Translations under genes and position numbers: made by a program
The notes under the pieces: model-generated
Database searches by the model: none
Told to the model about the DNA's origin: nothing
Seen by the model: the letters and a program-made list of their open reading frames with translations, nothing else
Part shown: positions 1-10,482 of the stretch, piece after piece
How positions within the stretch are numbered: position 1 is the stretch's first letter
Layout of the letters: each line of letters begins with the position of its first letter
NCBI GenBank assembly: GCA_030533445.1
Contig: CM060081.1
Coordinates: 1,755,315 to 1,819,314, forward strand
Length of the DNA: 64,000 nucleotides
From: Cyprinodon diabolis
Taxonomy: Eukaryota; Chordata; Actinopteri; Cyprinodontiformes; Cyprinodontidae
Direction of reading: 5' to 3'

Positions 1-102
1 GGGAAGCGTTACATTTGATATGTTCTCCTTTTTATGAAACTAAAGTTCTAAATTTCAAGATACCAGTGTTCCTCAGTGAAAAGTCTTTGACTTAGAGCTT
101 AC

Positions 103-164
103 CCTCCTCTGATGTAGTCGACAAACGTGTGCTCGGAGTCCACTTTAAAAGACAGCAGAGTCAC
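103..164 (-). CDS. cpne9: Copine exon (before vWA domain)
   Basis: Reads VTLLSFKVDSEHTFVDYIRGG, the segment joining C2B to the vWA domain. The acceptor is TTTAAG and the donor GTAAGC. It ends with two bases of a Gly codon. The downstream vWA exons are beyond the left window edge. VDSEHTFVDYI looks more like CPNE9 than CPNE5 or CPNE8. Confidence 0.92.
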
Positions 165-171
165 CTTAAAG

Positions 172-520
172 ATGGAGACGGGGTTGATGATGGATTAGAA
201 AGGCGATAAAAAACACAGTAAGAAAGCAAAGGAAGATATCTCCCTGTCAGAGACTTTCTAATTATTCTCTATGGCTCACACAAGTCCTTGCTGCAGGGAG
301 TGCTGTTCAATAATAAACTATATTCGCAGAAGTGTTTGTTCACCCGTCCATATTCTTAGAATCATGGGTTCCCATCACCATCATGGCCACAGCTGTATAA
401 AATGTTTACAAAGATTTGTGAAAGAATGGGTCACTCAGTGAATTCCAGCGTAGAACAGTGATAGGATGCCACCTATGAAATGTTAGAAATTTCCTCTCTC
501 CTAATATTTGAAAGTCAGCT
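172..520. other. Copine intron, no feature seen
   Basis: AT-rich intronic sequence between the 103-164 exon and the gypsy LTR fragment. No coding motif, repeat boundary or RNA gene was recognised. Confidence 0.5.
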
Positions 521-523
521 TTT

Positions 524-960
524 TGTCATGATCTTGGCACCATAGGCTGGGTTTTACTCCTTTTTGCTCTCATCTGCTTTGCCTCGCCCTGCACTCATTA
601 GCTCTTATTAGATCCACCGGTTCCTGCTGCTATTTAAGCCTCCTTGGTACCAGATTATTCTAGCTTCTAGTGAGACTAACTCTAGCATTCCTTGTATTTT
701 GTTCTGTCTGTTGCTGACCAGTTTCTGCCCACAGACTTCTTGTTTTGGCCGCCCCTGTTCTTCTCTGTTTGCCTGTCCAGTGTTTCCGGGCTGTTACCTC
801 GATTTCGCCTGACATCGACCTGGGACCCATCTTCTGACCATGGCTTCTGGAGAATGAACTTTTCCAGGTTGGGGGCTTTGAAGCTCATTGTTGTTCCCCG
901 TTTGAGTCTTGAAGTCACTGACCTAAGTGTCTATTCCTGCAGAGAATCCAGTGAGCCCGC
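524..960 (+). mobile_element. Ty3/gypsy-type LTR fragment
   Basis: Starts with TGTCATGATC like the other gypsy LTRs in this window and has a TATTTAAGC promoter-like box at about 632. The sequence style (TTGCTGACC, GCCCACAGACTTC) resembles fish sushi/gypsy LTRs. No matching 3' end or target duplication was found, so this is a partial element. The right boundary is uncertain. Confidence 0.5.
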
Positions 961-1244
961 CTAAGCTGACCAGCCGTCTGTCTCACATGAATTCTGGGTC
1001 CAATGTTCTGAACATCCTGATATCTTTAGCTGAAGCATTTGGGAAAGACAGCGGGTCAGCCATGAAGCGGTTGGCCACGTAAACTGATGAAGCGGGGTCA
1101 GCGGATGCTGAACCGCAGAGTGCAAAGAGGTCACTAACTTTCTGCAGTCAATCACAACACACCTCCATAATTCATGTAGCCTTCAGATTAGCTCAAGAAC
1201 AAAGAGCTGAATTGGGTTTAGACTGCTTTGATCCAGTTGAACTT

Positions 1245-1835
1245 GTGAACTTGTGCTTTGTGATTGGATGCCCTCTGGACTCAAAGGACAAAAGGATCCT
1301 AACTAAATGAACATCTCTGTTGGATAATGTCTCCCATGCATGAATCTGGTGCTGAACTGGAGAGCTCCTTCAATGACAGACTGCTGCACCCTAAATGCAC
1401 CAGGGAGCGTTATCACAGATCCTTCCTCCCAGCAGCTGGAAGACTCTAGAACCACCACTGTTCCCAACAAACTCAGTAAGTTGTTCCATTCATGCTGATT
1501 TTGCACAGTTTCTACCTTAGTCAGTTAAATAACCTGCTGTTGTCATTTTCCTGATTTCTGATGTTGCTGCTATTTTCACATATCCATTACTGTAAAAATG
1601 TCCATAGCTGTATATTGGTTATCTATTCTCCAGGTTCGCAGTTTTATTTTGTTAAAACACTTTACAGTGCAGTATTTTATTGTTTATCTTTTAACTCTTC
1701 ACTATCGTTATTCTTATACATCTAAGGTCCATATATGTGTGACCATTTTTTTATATTATCTTCTTGCTGCTGTAAACAGCAGAATTTCCCCATTGAGGGA
1801 CAATAAGGCGATGTTCTATTCCATTCTTCTATTTT
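1245..1835 (+). mobile_element. LINE 3'-end fragment inserted in L2 copy A
   Basis: A 591-bp insertion flanked by the direct repeat AACTT (1240-1244 and 1836-1840). Around 1330-1450 it decodes to LESSFNDRLLHP...RERYHRSFLPAAGRL, a C-terminal block frequent in fish LINEs. It ends with the typical AATTTCCCCATTGAGGGACAATAA terminal region and a CTATT-type tail. The clade is not certain. Confidence 0.7.
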
Positions 1836-2695
1836 AACTTTCAGAGTTAGCAAAATTATTGTCTTCATCTAAGCCTTCAACTTGTATGTTAGATCCAGTT
1901 CCAACCAGGTTATTTAGGGAGGTATTCCCTTTGATCTCCTCCTCCATTTTACATGTGATTAATCTATCTCTGTTACAGGGATATGTACCTAAAGCTTTTA
2001 AGGTTGCTGTAATTAAACCTCTGCTTAAGAAACCGTCTCTTGACCCAGATGACTAGGTCAATTATAGACCTATATCCAATCTTCCTTTCTTATCCAAAAT
2101 TCTTTAGAAAGTAGTTGCCAAACAAGTTTGCGACCACTTACACCATAATGAACTTTTTGAAGAGTTTCAGTCTGGCTTTAGAGCTCATCATAGCACTGAA
2201 ACAGCTCTGGTGAAAGTCACTAATGATATTCTCATGGCCTCAGATAATGGACTTGTATCTGTGCTCGTCCTGTTGGATCTCAGTGCTGCATTTGATACAG
2301 TTGATCAGAATATTCTTTTAGAAAGACTTGAATATTTTGTTGGAATTAAAGGAACAGCACTAGACTGGTTTAAATCTTATCTATCTGATCGAATTCAGTT
2401 TGTTTATGTTAATGATAGATCTTCATCATGCTCAAAGGTTACCTGTGGAGTACCACAGGGATCAGTGCTAGGACCAATTCTCTTTACTTTATACATGCTC
2501 CCAATTGGTAGAGTTATTAGACAGCATGGGATTAATTTCCACTGTTATGCTGATGATACCCAGCTATATCTGTCTATAATCCAGATGAAGCTAACCCATT
2601 ACATAGATTACAGGCATGTCTGAAGACATAAAAACCTGGATGACTCTTAACTTTCTGCTTCTGAATGCAGACAAAACAGAGGTTATAGTCTTTGG

Positions 2696-3758
2696 CATGG
2701 CATTTCCTTTCACTGTTATGCTGATGACAGCCAGATGTATGTCCCCCTCAAAAAGGCTGATTCCTACTCTGTTGAACCACTGTTAAAGTGTTTAAATGAC
2801 CTTAAAGCTTGGATGTCTTTAAATTTTCTGAATTTTAATGAAGAAAAGACAGAAGTCATGGTCTTTGGTGGCACATCTGTGACCCCCCCCCAGTTGATCT
2901 CGGTTCTCTAGCGCAATATTGTAAACCGATTGTAAGAAATCTCGGGGTAAAAGTGGACTCAGACCTTAAATTTGACAGCCAGATAAAAGCTGTAGTGAAA
3001 TCTAGCTTTTTCCAGCTAAGGCAGCTGGCAAAGATCAAACCAGTCCTTCAGAGACGGCACTTTGAGACAGTAATCCACGCCTTTGTGACCACTCGGCTGG
3101 ATTACTGTAATGCACTTTATGTGGGTATTGCTGGGTCCTCAATTGCTCGTCTTCAACTGGTTCAAAATGCTGCTGCACGTCTTTTAACTGGCACACGCAA
3201 GTACGAGCACATTTCACCTATTTTAGCTTCACTCCACTGGCTGCCCATCCATTTTAAAATTGACATTTTCCATTTTTCCATTTTCATTTTAAAATTCTTT
3301 TATTTACTTTTAAAGCCTTGAATGGCCTTGCCCCAATTTACCTCTCTGAGCTTCTGCACCCCTACACTCCCAGCCGATCTCTCAGGTCAGCTGATCAGCT
3401 GCTCCTGACGGTGCCAAAACAAGGCTTAAGCTCAGAGGGGATCGAGCGTTTTCTGTTGCAGCTCCAAAACTCTGGAATGGATTGCCGCTGCACATTAGAC
3501 AGGCCACCTCTCTGTCTCATTTTAAAACTCTTCTTAAAACCCACCTCTTTTCTTTGGCTTTTAACACCATGTGGAGTGTTGATTTTATGTATACACATGC
3601 ATATTTTTATCCTGTGCGGGCAGTGCTTTTATTTTATTTTATTTTATTTTATTTTATTTACTTTTATTTATTTTATTTATTTTATCTTTTTGTGCAGCAC
3701 TTTGGAAACCTTGTGTTTATTTAAACCGTGCTATATAAATAAAGTGGAGTGGATTGGA
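2696..3758 (+). mobile_element. Second L2/Rex1-like LINE inserted in L2 copy A
   Basis: A 5'-truncated LINE flanked by TTTGG (2691-2695 and 3759-3763). It encodes the end of a reverse transcriptase (YADDSQMYVPL, AWMSLNFLNFNEEKTEV) and the C-terminal region (HAFVTTRLDYCNALYVGI, VQNAAARLLTGTRKYEHI, SILASLHWLPI-like), then LHPYTPSRSLRSADQLLL. Frameshifts occur around 2890 (a C run) and 3260-3320. The 3' end is CTATATAAATAAAGTGGAGT. It is a different subfamily from the host L2 copy. Confidence 0.8.
3625..3689. repeat. ATTTT pentanucleotide microsatellite
   Basis: An imperfect (ATTTT)n/(ATTT)n run within the 3' untranslated part of the nested LINE. The long phenylalanine-rich ORFs over it are artefacts of this repeat. 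Confidence 0.9.
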
Positions 3759-3798
3759 TTTGGACCAGAGTCTTTGAAAAAGAAGCTGATTAGTCAAA

Positions 3799-3957
3799 TA
3801 TTCCAATAATCTCACTGTTAAACCTTGTGGACAGACTTCCCACAAGATTTGAAGCTGTTCTAGCTGCAAAGGGTGAAACAACGTCAGATTAAACCTCTAT
3901 GGATTAGGAAGGGGATGTCAGGGGAGGTGAGCGAATACTTTTGGCAATATAGTGTAT
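3799..3957 (+). mobile_element. Tc1/mariner transposon 3' end
   Basis: The region decodes to a transposase C-terminus (LVDRLPTRFEAVLAAKGET) followed by a short 3' UTR and a terminal repeat ending GAATACTTTTGGCAATATAG. That terminus is a common fish Tc1-like inverted repeat. Only the 3' end is present; its 5' part is replaced by L2 copy A sequence. It ends about 35 bp from a copine exon. Confidence 0.8.
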
Positions 3958-3991
3958 ATATTGACAACTTCTGATAAAAATCTGGTCTTAC

Positions 3992-4045
3992 CGTTCCTGA
4001 GTTGACATATTTCTTCTTCTTGCCTTTCTTTTTAGGATTCAAAAC
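3992..4045 (-). CDS. cpne9: Copine exon (basic linker after C2B)
   Basis: A 54-nt exon reading VLNPKKKGKKKKYVNSGT, the lysine-rich segment that follows C2B in copines. The acceptor is GTTCAG and the donor GTAAGA. The exon is a multiple of three and in phase 0 at both ends. A Tc1-type transposon tail ends about 35 bp away on the downstream (left) side. Confidence 0.93.
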
Positions 4046-4207
4046 CTGAACGAAGTGAGAGGAGAGAAGTAATTAGGTTTTATTAAAGTGAGTGGTCAGT
4101 GCAGAACCTTCTGTTCCCATGGGTGGATATTTTACCACCTCATCCCAGGAAAGACCTTTATCATAATGTATCATAGAAGAAACACTACTTAACCTCTGAG
4201 GTCTGAG

Positions 4208-4554
4208 CAGGGGAGGATTTAGGAAATTTGGGGCCCTAGGCAAAGACAGGCAGGGGGCCCCCTGAGAAGAAAACCCATAAAACAGACCCATTCTACAGAT
4301 AGAGAAATGTTAATAGAATAGACATCCATTATTTGTTCTAGGTTTTGTCCCTCTCTTCTTGTCCCCTTTTCCTCTCTATTTATCAGCATTCTGATGGCAT
4401 TTTAGCCAAAGGATTTTTATCAAAAACATAATTAATGTGCACAAATAAGGAATAGTTGTTTCAACTATACATGTAAACAGAGTTTTATGGGGCCCCCAGG
4501 AACTTGGGGCCCTAGGCAACTGCCTAGTATTGCCTAATGATAAATCCCCCCCTG
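4208..4554. mobile_element. hAT-type MITE with 8-bp target duplication
   Basis: A 347-bp element with inverted ends CAGGGG(A/G)GGATTTA, flanked by the perfect 8-bp direct repeat GGTCTGAG at 4200-4207 and 4555-4562. The 8-bp duplication and CAG start fit hAT transposons. The interior has no coding capacity, so it is non-autonomous. Sub-terminal GGGGCCCTAGGCAA motifs are repeated in inverted orientation near both ends. Confidence 0.88.
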
Positions 4555-4569
4555 GGTCTGAGCCTTAGA

Positions 4570-5860
4570 AATATAATTTCACTCTTTCTTTTGAAAGAAT
4601 CCTAATCTAACCTTTGTTCTACGATGTTATTATGACAGTCATCTTCTTTTTTGTCAGGTCATATTAAGCGAACTGAAATTCTTCATCAATGTGATGGCCT
4701 AACTCTAAATGATTAAAAAGAAAAGTATTTTTCTTTTGTGTATTTTAAAGAATGTTTTAAACTTCTAATCAACATGACATTGTTTGGGATGAAGGGGCGA
4801 TCATGAGGACTTGATTTTGACTCTTGCCGTAGTAACTTGGAGCAGCAGCTTACCTACAGCTTTTTGCTTTCTTTTTTGTTGTTTTTTGCCCATCTTGTAC
4901 ATTTTTTAAGACAACCAATGTCCCTTCCTGTCCCTGGTTTCTGTATTTTTGGCCTAATGTGAATCTCCATGCTTGACTTGCTGTTGCTCCACCTGAAGTT
5001 CCTCCTGAAGGAATAATGCTAATCTCAAACAAAAACAATTTTTTACCTGGAGTTTTCCACAAAAAAAAACATGCTTCAAAGAATATTCTAAATGCATCTA
5101 AAAATTCACATGTCCATATTTCTGCTTACAATGTACACAAGGCATGAAGAAATGTTCTTATCTGTCTAATAGACATCAAGTATTAGTTTTCCTTTTTCAT
5201 AACTATCTTTTGCACGTGGTATTCATAATAATTTTTCTTCAGTATGCATAAATAAATTCAGCATATTTTAGTTTATTTTTTTATTTTTTTGTACCAACAG
5301 GTCATAATGAAAATGATCCTAAATTAAACAAAACTAACTAGTCTATTTTTAAAATGAAAGGAGTAAAAGGCTAAAGTTGTCTAAAAAAAATTACTGCAGT
5401 TAAGTATAGATAGCCAACATTTCTAGTGAAGAAAGGAAGTATTTGTACTTTGTTATTGACGCCTCTGACTCTCAAAGTGTTCATCTTTCAATAATCACAT
5501 TTTGTACTTATTTCCTCTTTAGTATTTTTTAGTTCAGCGTGCCAACATTCAAAAAAATCACTGATCTACAGCACTTACAAATCTCTTTCTCTACAGAAAA
5601 TGAGTTGGAACAATTGGATGTGCACATCTTGTAAATACGTTAAAAAACACTCATTTATTTCTATATATGTTTTTATGACTGCAGAATTTTGACTTGACAA
5701 GCTTTAGCATTGGTAAGAAAAAGTTTGGACACCCCTGCTTTAGATCAACTTGACTTCATCATGGGATTAGTCATGGCTAAAATACATTTGAAGGATAAGC
5801 TAACTAATAATGCATTCCAAAGTTGCCCAGACACAGCTGTAAGTATGACTGATATTATCA
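4570..5860. other. AT-rich copine intron, no feature seen
   Basis: Low-GC sequence with scattered A and T runs. No exon motif, repeat family or RNA gene was recognised. A minus ORF at 4850-5062 has no familiar motif. Confidence 0.5.
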
Positions 5861-5863
5861 TCT

Positions 5864-6063
5864 TTTTTTTTTTTTGAGTTTTTATGGCACAAGTGGCTCG
5901 TTTTATGGACAGTGGGCTGAAAGGAAAGGGGGAAAGAGAGACGGGGAGAGACATGCGGGAAAGGACCACAGGTCAGATTTGAACCCGGGTCGGCCGCGTC
6001 AAGGACTAAGGCCTCCATACATGGGTAATGTGCGCTCATTACTGCACCACTAAAGCACGCCCC
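5864..6063 (-). mobile_element. tRNA-derived SINE
   Basis: Minus-strand reading starts GGGGCGTGCTTTAGTGGTGC and carries a pol III B box (GGGTTCAAATC, plus strand 5976-5987) about 60 nt downstream of an A-box-like segment (TTAGTGGTGCAG). It ends in a poly(A) tract (poly T at 5864-5876 on the plus strand). Flanks GATATTATCAT and GGTATTATTAT may be a worn target duplication. The subfamily was not identified. Confidence 0.75.
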
Positions 6064-6230
6064 AGGTATTATTATTATTAAAGTTTATTTGATAGGGACA
6101 GACACACATTTACATAGACAAACTGAATGAAACAGCAGTGCCATGTTTGCATCATGGTGCAATAGCAACAGCTAATTCGCAGCACTTGTCCCTAGATGGG
6201 CTTTTAAAAATAACTCTATGACTGATTTAC
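6064..6230. repeat. Unclassified interspersed repeat with ATT run
   Basis: Begins with (ATT)n then AAAGTTTATTTGATAGGGAC, resembling terminal parts of widespread fish retroposons. No coding capacity or clear end was found. Confidence 0.35.
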
Positions 6231-6298
6231 ACTAAAAAAGTTTAAATATATTCCTTGTTTGTCACATCCTCTCAAACGTTTCTTCTGAAATATGTCAC

Positions 6299-6374
6299 CT
6301 CATAGACGTTGAACTGGCTTTGGCCTCTGGAGAGTTCCCTGTAGCTGGTGGTAAACTCTCCAATGAAGTCGTGA
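6299..6374 (-). CDS. cpne9: Copine exon (C2B end)
   Basis: Reads (S)[20 protein letters not shown] then [19 protein letters not shown] is near-invariant in copines. The acceptor is CCCAAG and the donor GTGACA, a non-ideal donor. The exon ends in phase 0. Confidence 0.95.
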
Positions 6375-6446
6375 CTTGGGGGGGAGAGAAAACAGGGAAA
6401 ACGGATGAAACACCAACTCTGTCTGCATACTGATGTTTTCGCTTGT

Positions 6447-6600
6447 AGAAATTCAATTCAATGCAGTTTATTTATAATGTGCTTATTCACAACACATCTT
6501 AAGGCACTTTGCAGAGACATTTCAATGCAACAGACCAATGGGTTGAAAGGAATCCAAGTTGATTGACAGTAAAATTCCCTCCTCCTGGATAAGCATGCAG
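6447..6600 (-). mobile_element. L2 3'-end relic
   Basis: AATTCAATTCAATGCAGTTT opens the plus strand, the reverse complement of the L2 3' tail (AAATAAACTGAATTGAATT), followed by a decayed copy of the L2 3' UTR (CACAACACATCTTAAGGCAC). It is strongly diverged. Confidence 0.6.
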
Positions 6601-6689
6601 TGAAAGTAGATATTGGCTAATGTTTTGCTGCCTCTGCAATAGAGTGGGCAGCACACCCATGGACTGGAGATGGGGACTGCTTTTGATTT

Positions 6690-6912
6690 TTGATATTGAG
6701 TTTATATACTCTAATAATCCCAGAGGGAAATTACTTCTCGGCATTTAACCCATCCCCTTGGGGAGCAGTGGGCTGCCATTGTGCGGCGCCCGGGGAGCAG
6801 TGTGGGGTTAAGGGTTTTGCTCAGGGAGCCAGAGTGGCAGCCTGTGGGAGTGGGGTATCAAACTCACAAGAATTCAAAGCCCTATGCCCTAACCACTAGG
6901 CCGCCACTCCCC
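6690..6912 (-). mobile_element. SINE-like repeat with tRNA-like end
   Basis: Contains the CATTTAACCCATCCCC ... AGCAGTGGGCTGCCATTGTG ... CCCTAACCACTAGGCCGCCA arrangement seen in a widespread fish SINE-like family. The tRNA-like part would be read on the minus strand starting near 6910. Assignment is from memory of the motif order only. Confidence 0.5.
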
Positions 6913-7098
6913 CTTTTACAACTTTAGCAGCTTTTAGCAACAATTCAATTCAATTGTGTCAAATCAGTGTTTTTAGGTAGACAATTTTAAGGGACAACCG
7001 ATGACAGATAGCCTTTTGGCTAATTCTGGTGCATTTGCAGGAATGCTTATTCATACACAATGTCCCCTGTCAAATAAATATATAAATAAAAAATATAA

Positions 7099-7400
7099 AT
7101 CAGTTCAGTTTATTTCTATAGAGCCAATTCCCATCATGTCATCTCAGGTCACTTTCCAGTTCACCAGATCATCCAGTCAGATTGATTCAAAGTTTTCTAT
7201 CTAAGGAAAACCAGTTGATTGCATCGACTCATTGACAAGAAGGCAATCCCTCACACTAAGCATGCTTGTAGCGACAGCGGGGAGGAAAAACTCCCTTCGA
7301 ACGGGAAGAAACCTCAGACTCAATGTCAGCAGCCATCTGCCGAGGCCTGCTGGGAACACTACAGTTCCTCCTGGGCCTGCAAGGGAAGCATGTCATTATC
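7099..7400 (-). mobile_element. L2 3' UTR fragment
   Basis: Reverse complement of the L2 3' UTR: the tail region (AGTTTATTTCTATAGAGCC), the block AAGTTTTCTATCTAAGGAAA, CCCTCACACTAAGCATGCTT and the glycine/serine-like GGAGGAAAAACTCCC segment all occur in the order expected from the copy at 24.5-24.8 kb. The overlapping plus ORFs are not genes. Confidence 0.8.
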
Positions 7401-8330
7401 AGGTCCAACCACTTTAGTGGTGTTTAAAATCACCAACCAAAGCAGGACCCTGACAATGTTACAGTTAACTCAAACATTTTCCGTTTGGTCATCTCCAAAT
7501 GCTGCTTACTATAAACACGATGAGCAACTCCAAACTGACTCTTTCCTCGATAGATTAACAGCTTTTATTTTGTGTTTCCCCCCAAAGCGGATGTGATTTA
7601 CTATGTAACCGCGTCTCTCTTCCTGTCAGACCCAAGAAATTGCTGCAGAATTGCTGACTAAAACAGACCTGGGCTCTATCTCAGTCAGAGCTACGCTGCC
7701 CCCTGCAGGAAATCATCCCCATTGACTTTCAATAAGCGCTAAACGCCACCATCTCTAAGGCACGATTTTCTGTCGGACTGGAGGCAAAATCGGATTCGGT
7801 GTGTTCTGGGCTTTACATATGAGCTGAACCAATTCTACTACTGTTTCTGGTGACATCTCGTCACCATACCTCATTACTCCGCCATCCATGACTCCTCAGA
7901 CCAGTTTCCATCACTTCCCTCTTTGTATAGTCTTTGTTTATTATTAAATTTTTTAATAACTCCATATCTGTATATTTTGTCTGTATGTTTGCGTGTTTAT
8001 GTGTAACAACCGGTCACCAAGACTGTACGATGCATGTATAAAAAAACACTACTTAGCAATAAAGATTTTTTTGGTTCTTATTATGAAAGCCTGACATTTG
8101 CACATAATTTCATTCATGGCTTAAATACTTTAAATCGGGGTGAAAAGAAAAATACATTTTAGAAAGCAGACATGGAGCAAACAAGCTGGAAAATCCCCAC
8201 AAAGTTTATAATTAAAACTTCTGCAATGTGAGGAGAGATGCTATAGCTTCTGTCTATGATGGACTAAACTGGTGTAAACTGGTTCTGAGTGGAGCTGAAA
8301 ATCATATGAACAAAAGGAAAGATAGCAAGA
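7400..8330. other. Copine intron, no feature seen
   Basis: Mixed-composition intron. AATAAAGATTTTTTTGG at about 8059 may be the end of an old retroposon, but no body was recognised. Confidence 0.4.
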
Positions 8331-8338
8331 GAATTTAC

Positions 8339-8380
8339 CTTCCATCTCTGTCCCAGTCATAAACGTCCACCTTCACTGTC
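8339..8380 (-). CDS. cpne9: Copine exon (C2B strand before loop 3)
   Basis: A 42-nt exon reading (R)TVKVDVYDWDRDG(S), the C2B loop-3 aspartate cluster DWDRDGS. The acceptor is CTCCAG and the donor GTAAAT, a weaker +5 position. The phases fit both neighbours. It is too short for an ORF search and was found by motif and splice signals. Confidence 0.92.
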
Positions 8381-8840
8381 CTGGAGGGAGAGGAGATGAG
8401 GGGGTCCAGGTGAGAATGAGGGAGGAAACATTAACAAAACGGCATGTTAAGTCAAAAAAGCAAAGTTTTCTGTGGGGGGTGTACCTTAAAAGGAACCGTG
8501 AGTTAGAAGACATGAGGCAGTCTTTCTCAGCTTTACTTGTACAGAGCCAACAAAAGACAAAAGAAAGGTTTGTTCTGATTAATGTATCTGTTATGTAATC
8601 TGTATTTTTTGGGAGTTGTTAATATAGCTGATCACAGATGCTGCTGATTAAACTGTCTCAACAGATGGCCCGTGGTGACAGGTTGTAAATTAGCACTATA
8701 GAAAAAAGTGAATAGAATTAGGTTGAACAGAAAGAAAACATTGAACTCTGACCGAAACGTTGACTTTACTATTTTACCCCATTCGTATATGTGATCATTC
8801 CAATTAAAATGAATTATGCAATGCCAGGTGGGCCCTTAAC

Positions 8841-9510
8841 CATCCATCCATCCATCCATCCATCCATCCATCCATCCATCCATCTTCTTCCTCCTATCCG
8901 GGGTCGGTTCGCGGAGGTAGCAACTTCAGTAGGGAGGCCCAGACGTCCCTCTCCTCACCCACTTGGTCCAGCTCCTCTGGTGGAATTCCAAGGCGCTCCC
9001 AGGCCAGGAGAAAAACATAGTCCCTCCAGCATGTCCTGGGTCTCCCCCTGGGCCTCCTCCCAGTGGGACGTGCCTGGAACTCCTCACCAGGGAGACGTCC
9101 AGGAGGTGCCTGAGCCACCTCATCTGGCTCCTCTCGATATGGAGGAGCAGCGGCTCTACTCCGAGTCCTCCCCGGATGACTAAGCTCCTCACCCTATCTC
9201 TAAGGGAGAGCCCAGACACACTACGGAGAAAACTCATTTCATCCGCTTGGATCCGGGATCTCTTTCTTTCGGTCATGACCGAAAACTCATGACCATAGAT
9301 GAGGGTAGGAACGCAGATCGACCGGTAAATCCAGAGCTTTGCTTTTTGGCTAAGCTCTCTTTACCACAACAGACGGGTACAGGGCCCACTTCACAGCAGA
9401 CGCCGCACCAATCCGCCTATTGATCTCCCGCTCCATCTTCCCCTCATTCCTGAACAAGGCCCCAAGATACTTAAACTCCTCCACTAGGGGCAGTACATCC
9501 TCCCCAGGCC
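8841..9510 (-). mobile_element. RTE/Rex3-like LINE 3' fragment
   Basis: An (ATCC)n run at 8841-8886, the reverse complement of the TGGA tail of RTE LINEs, followed on the minus strand by a degenerate reverse-transcriptase C-terminus: LPLVEEFKYLGALFRNEGKM, EREINRRIGAASAVKWALY, then the RWLRHLLDV and RRPRGRPRTCWRDYV blocks. Frameshifts separate the blocks. The copy is 5'-truncated and in the same orientation as the fragment at 29.5-30.3 kb. Confidence 0.82.
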
Positions 9511-9951
9511 AACCAATCAATAATATCTTAGGTACTGCAGAGCAAGTTCGTACCCAAGCTCCATCCATCGTAGTGGAGTTCAGTTTACCCTTCAATAAAA
9601 ACAGGAAGGTATTCAGTGAACGTGTTCATGCACATTACTGTGCATAGAACCAGCAAGGACACAGACTGGTCTGGTTTCTTAATGTGATGATAGAGCTAAA
9701 ACAGACAGATTATCACTGAGCGATTTCCAATTAGCACCAACAAGTAGCATTAATTGTGAGCCTTAGCTCACAGACTCTACACTGGATAGAAATGATCAGA
9801 TAGAAGGCCTGATTGATCAGTAGGAACTGACCTTGTCTCATATAGCCCAGTTAATTTGAATTGGAAAGTTTTACTTTCTTTAAATACAATGTTGAATTGA
9901 TTCAGGTTATCTTTGCCTGGCTTTAAAGCTGATGTATATAAATGTTCACTG

Positions 9952-10416
9952 GGACCTGGCATCCACTGCATGATATTTTCAATAGTTGCAAGCAGCTACA
10001 GCTCAAACTTTACGATGAAATCGCAGGGTCTAAAAGTTCACAGCTCTCGATGTTTGTTCTTCCACTGTGTGGCCCTGGTCAGATTCGTCAGTCAGGAAGA
10101 AGAAGAAGAATAACAACCCCACTGCACATGCACAGTGCTTGAGGTTCTGGTAAATCGGCTTGTAGCTCTGCTTCAACAGCAAGATTTGCCCACCTACACT
10201 TCAGGACAGTAGACTGAATTTCAAACATGTTTGATTTTTTTTCTCTCAACCTCACGATTCTTGATTGGGAGGTGGTCGTGAGAGGCTGATCGCCCCTCGC
10301 TTCCCTATGTATGCTACATGACGCACCATGAGGCTGAAACTGATCCAAAAAATGTTTGCGGGACTGGAGAATAGGCCCGAAAAGGGCAACAACTCGTACA
10401 GTGTACTCCCGGCTTA
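9952..10416. mobile_element. TIR repeat family, copy 1
   Basis: One of three related ~470-550-bp repeats (others at 32264-32808 and 53413-53945), all in the same orientation. Ends are related inverted sequences: left CCTGGCATCCACTGCATGAT, right (reverse complement) AAGCCGGGAGTACACTGTAC. Shared internal blocks include AAGTTCACAGCTC, CAAGATTTGCCCAC and GGGAGGTGGTCGTGAGAGGC. No coding capacity, so a non-autonomous DNA transposon is the likely class. Copy 1 lacks an internal block present in the others. Confidence 0.6.
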
Positions 10417-10482
10417 AGAGGCAAAGTCCCCCTATAGGCAAATGTAGATACATTAGGTCTGTATTTACGATACAGCTGTTTA

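Larger units (their letters stand above)
1207..3797 (+). mobile_element. L2-type LINE copy A, split by two LINE insertions
   Basis: Pieces at 1207-1244, 1836-2695 and about 3759-3797 match consecutive parts of the complete L2 at 19.9-24.8 kb, from its ORF2 connector through reverse transcriptase. The RT part keeps [23 protein letters not shown] and YADDTQLYL, but has an in-frame TAG at 2054, further lesions after 2610, and no 3' end. It is a 5'-truncated dead copy. Two other LINE fragments sit inside it with 5-bp target duplications. Confidence 0.88.

Noticed and set aside
3318..3809. 163-codon ORF
   Set aside because: A mixture of LINE C-terminus in the wrong frame and the ATTTT microsatellite.
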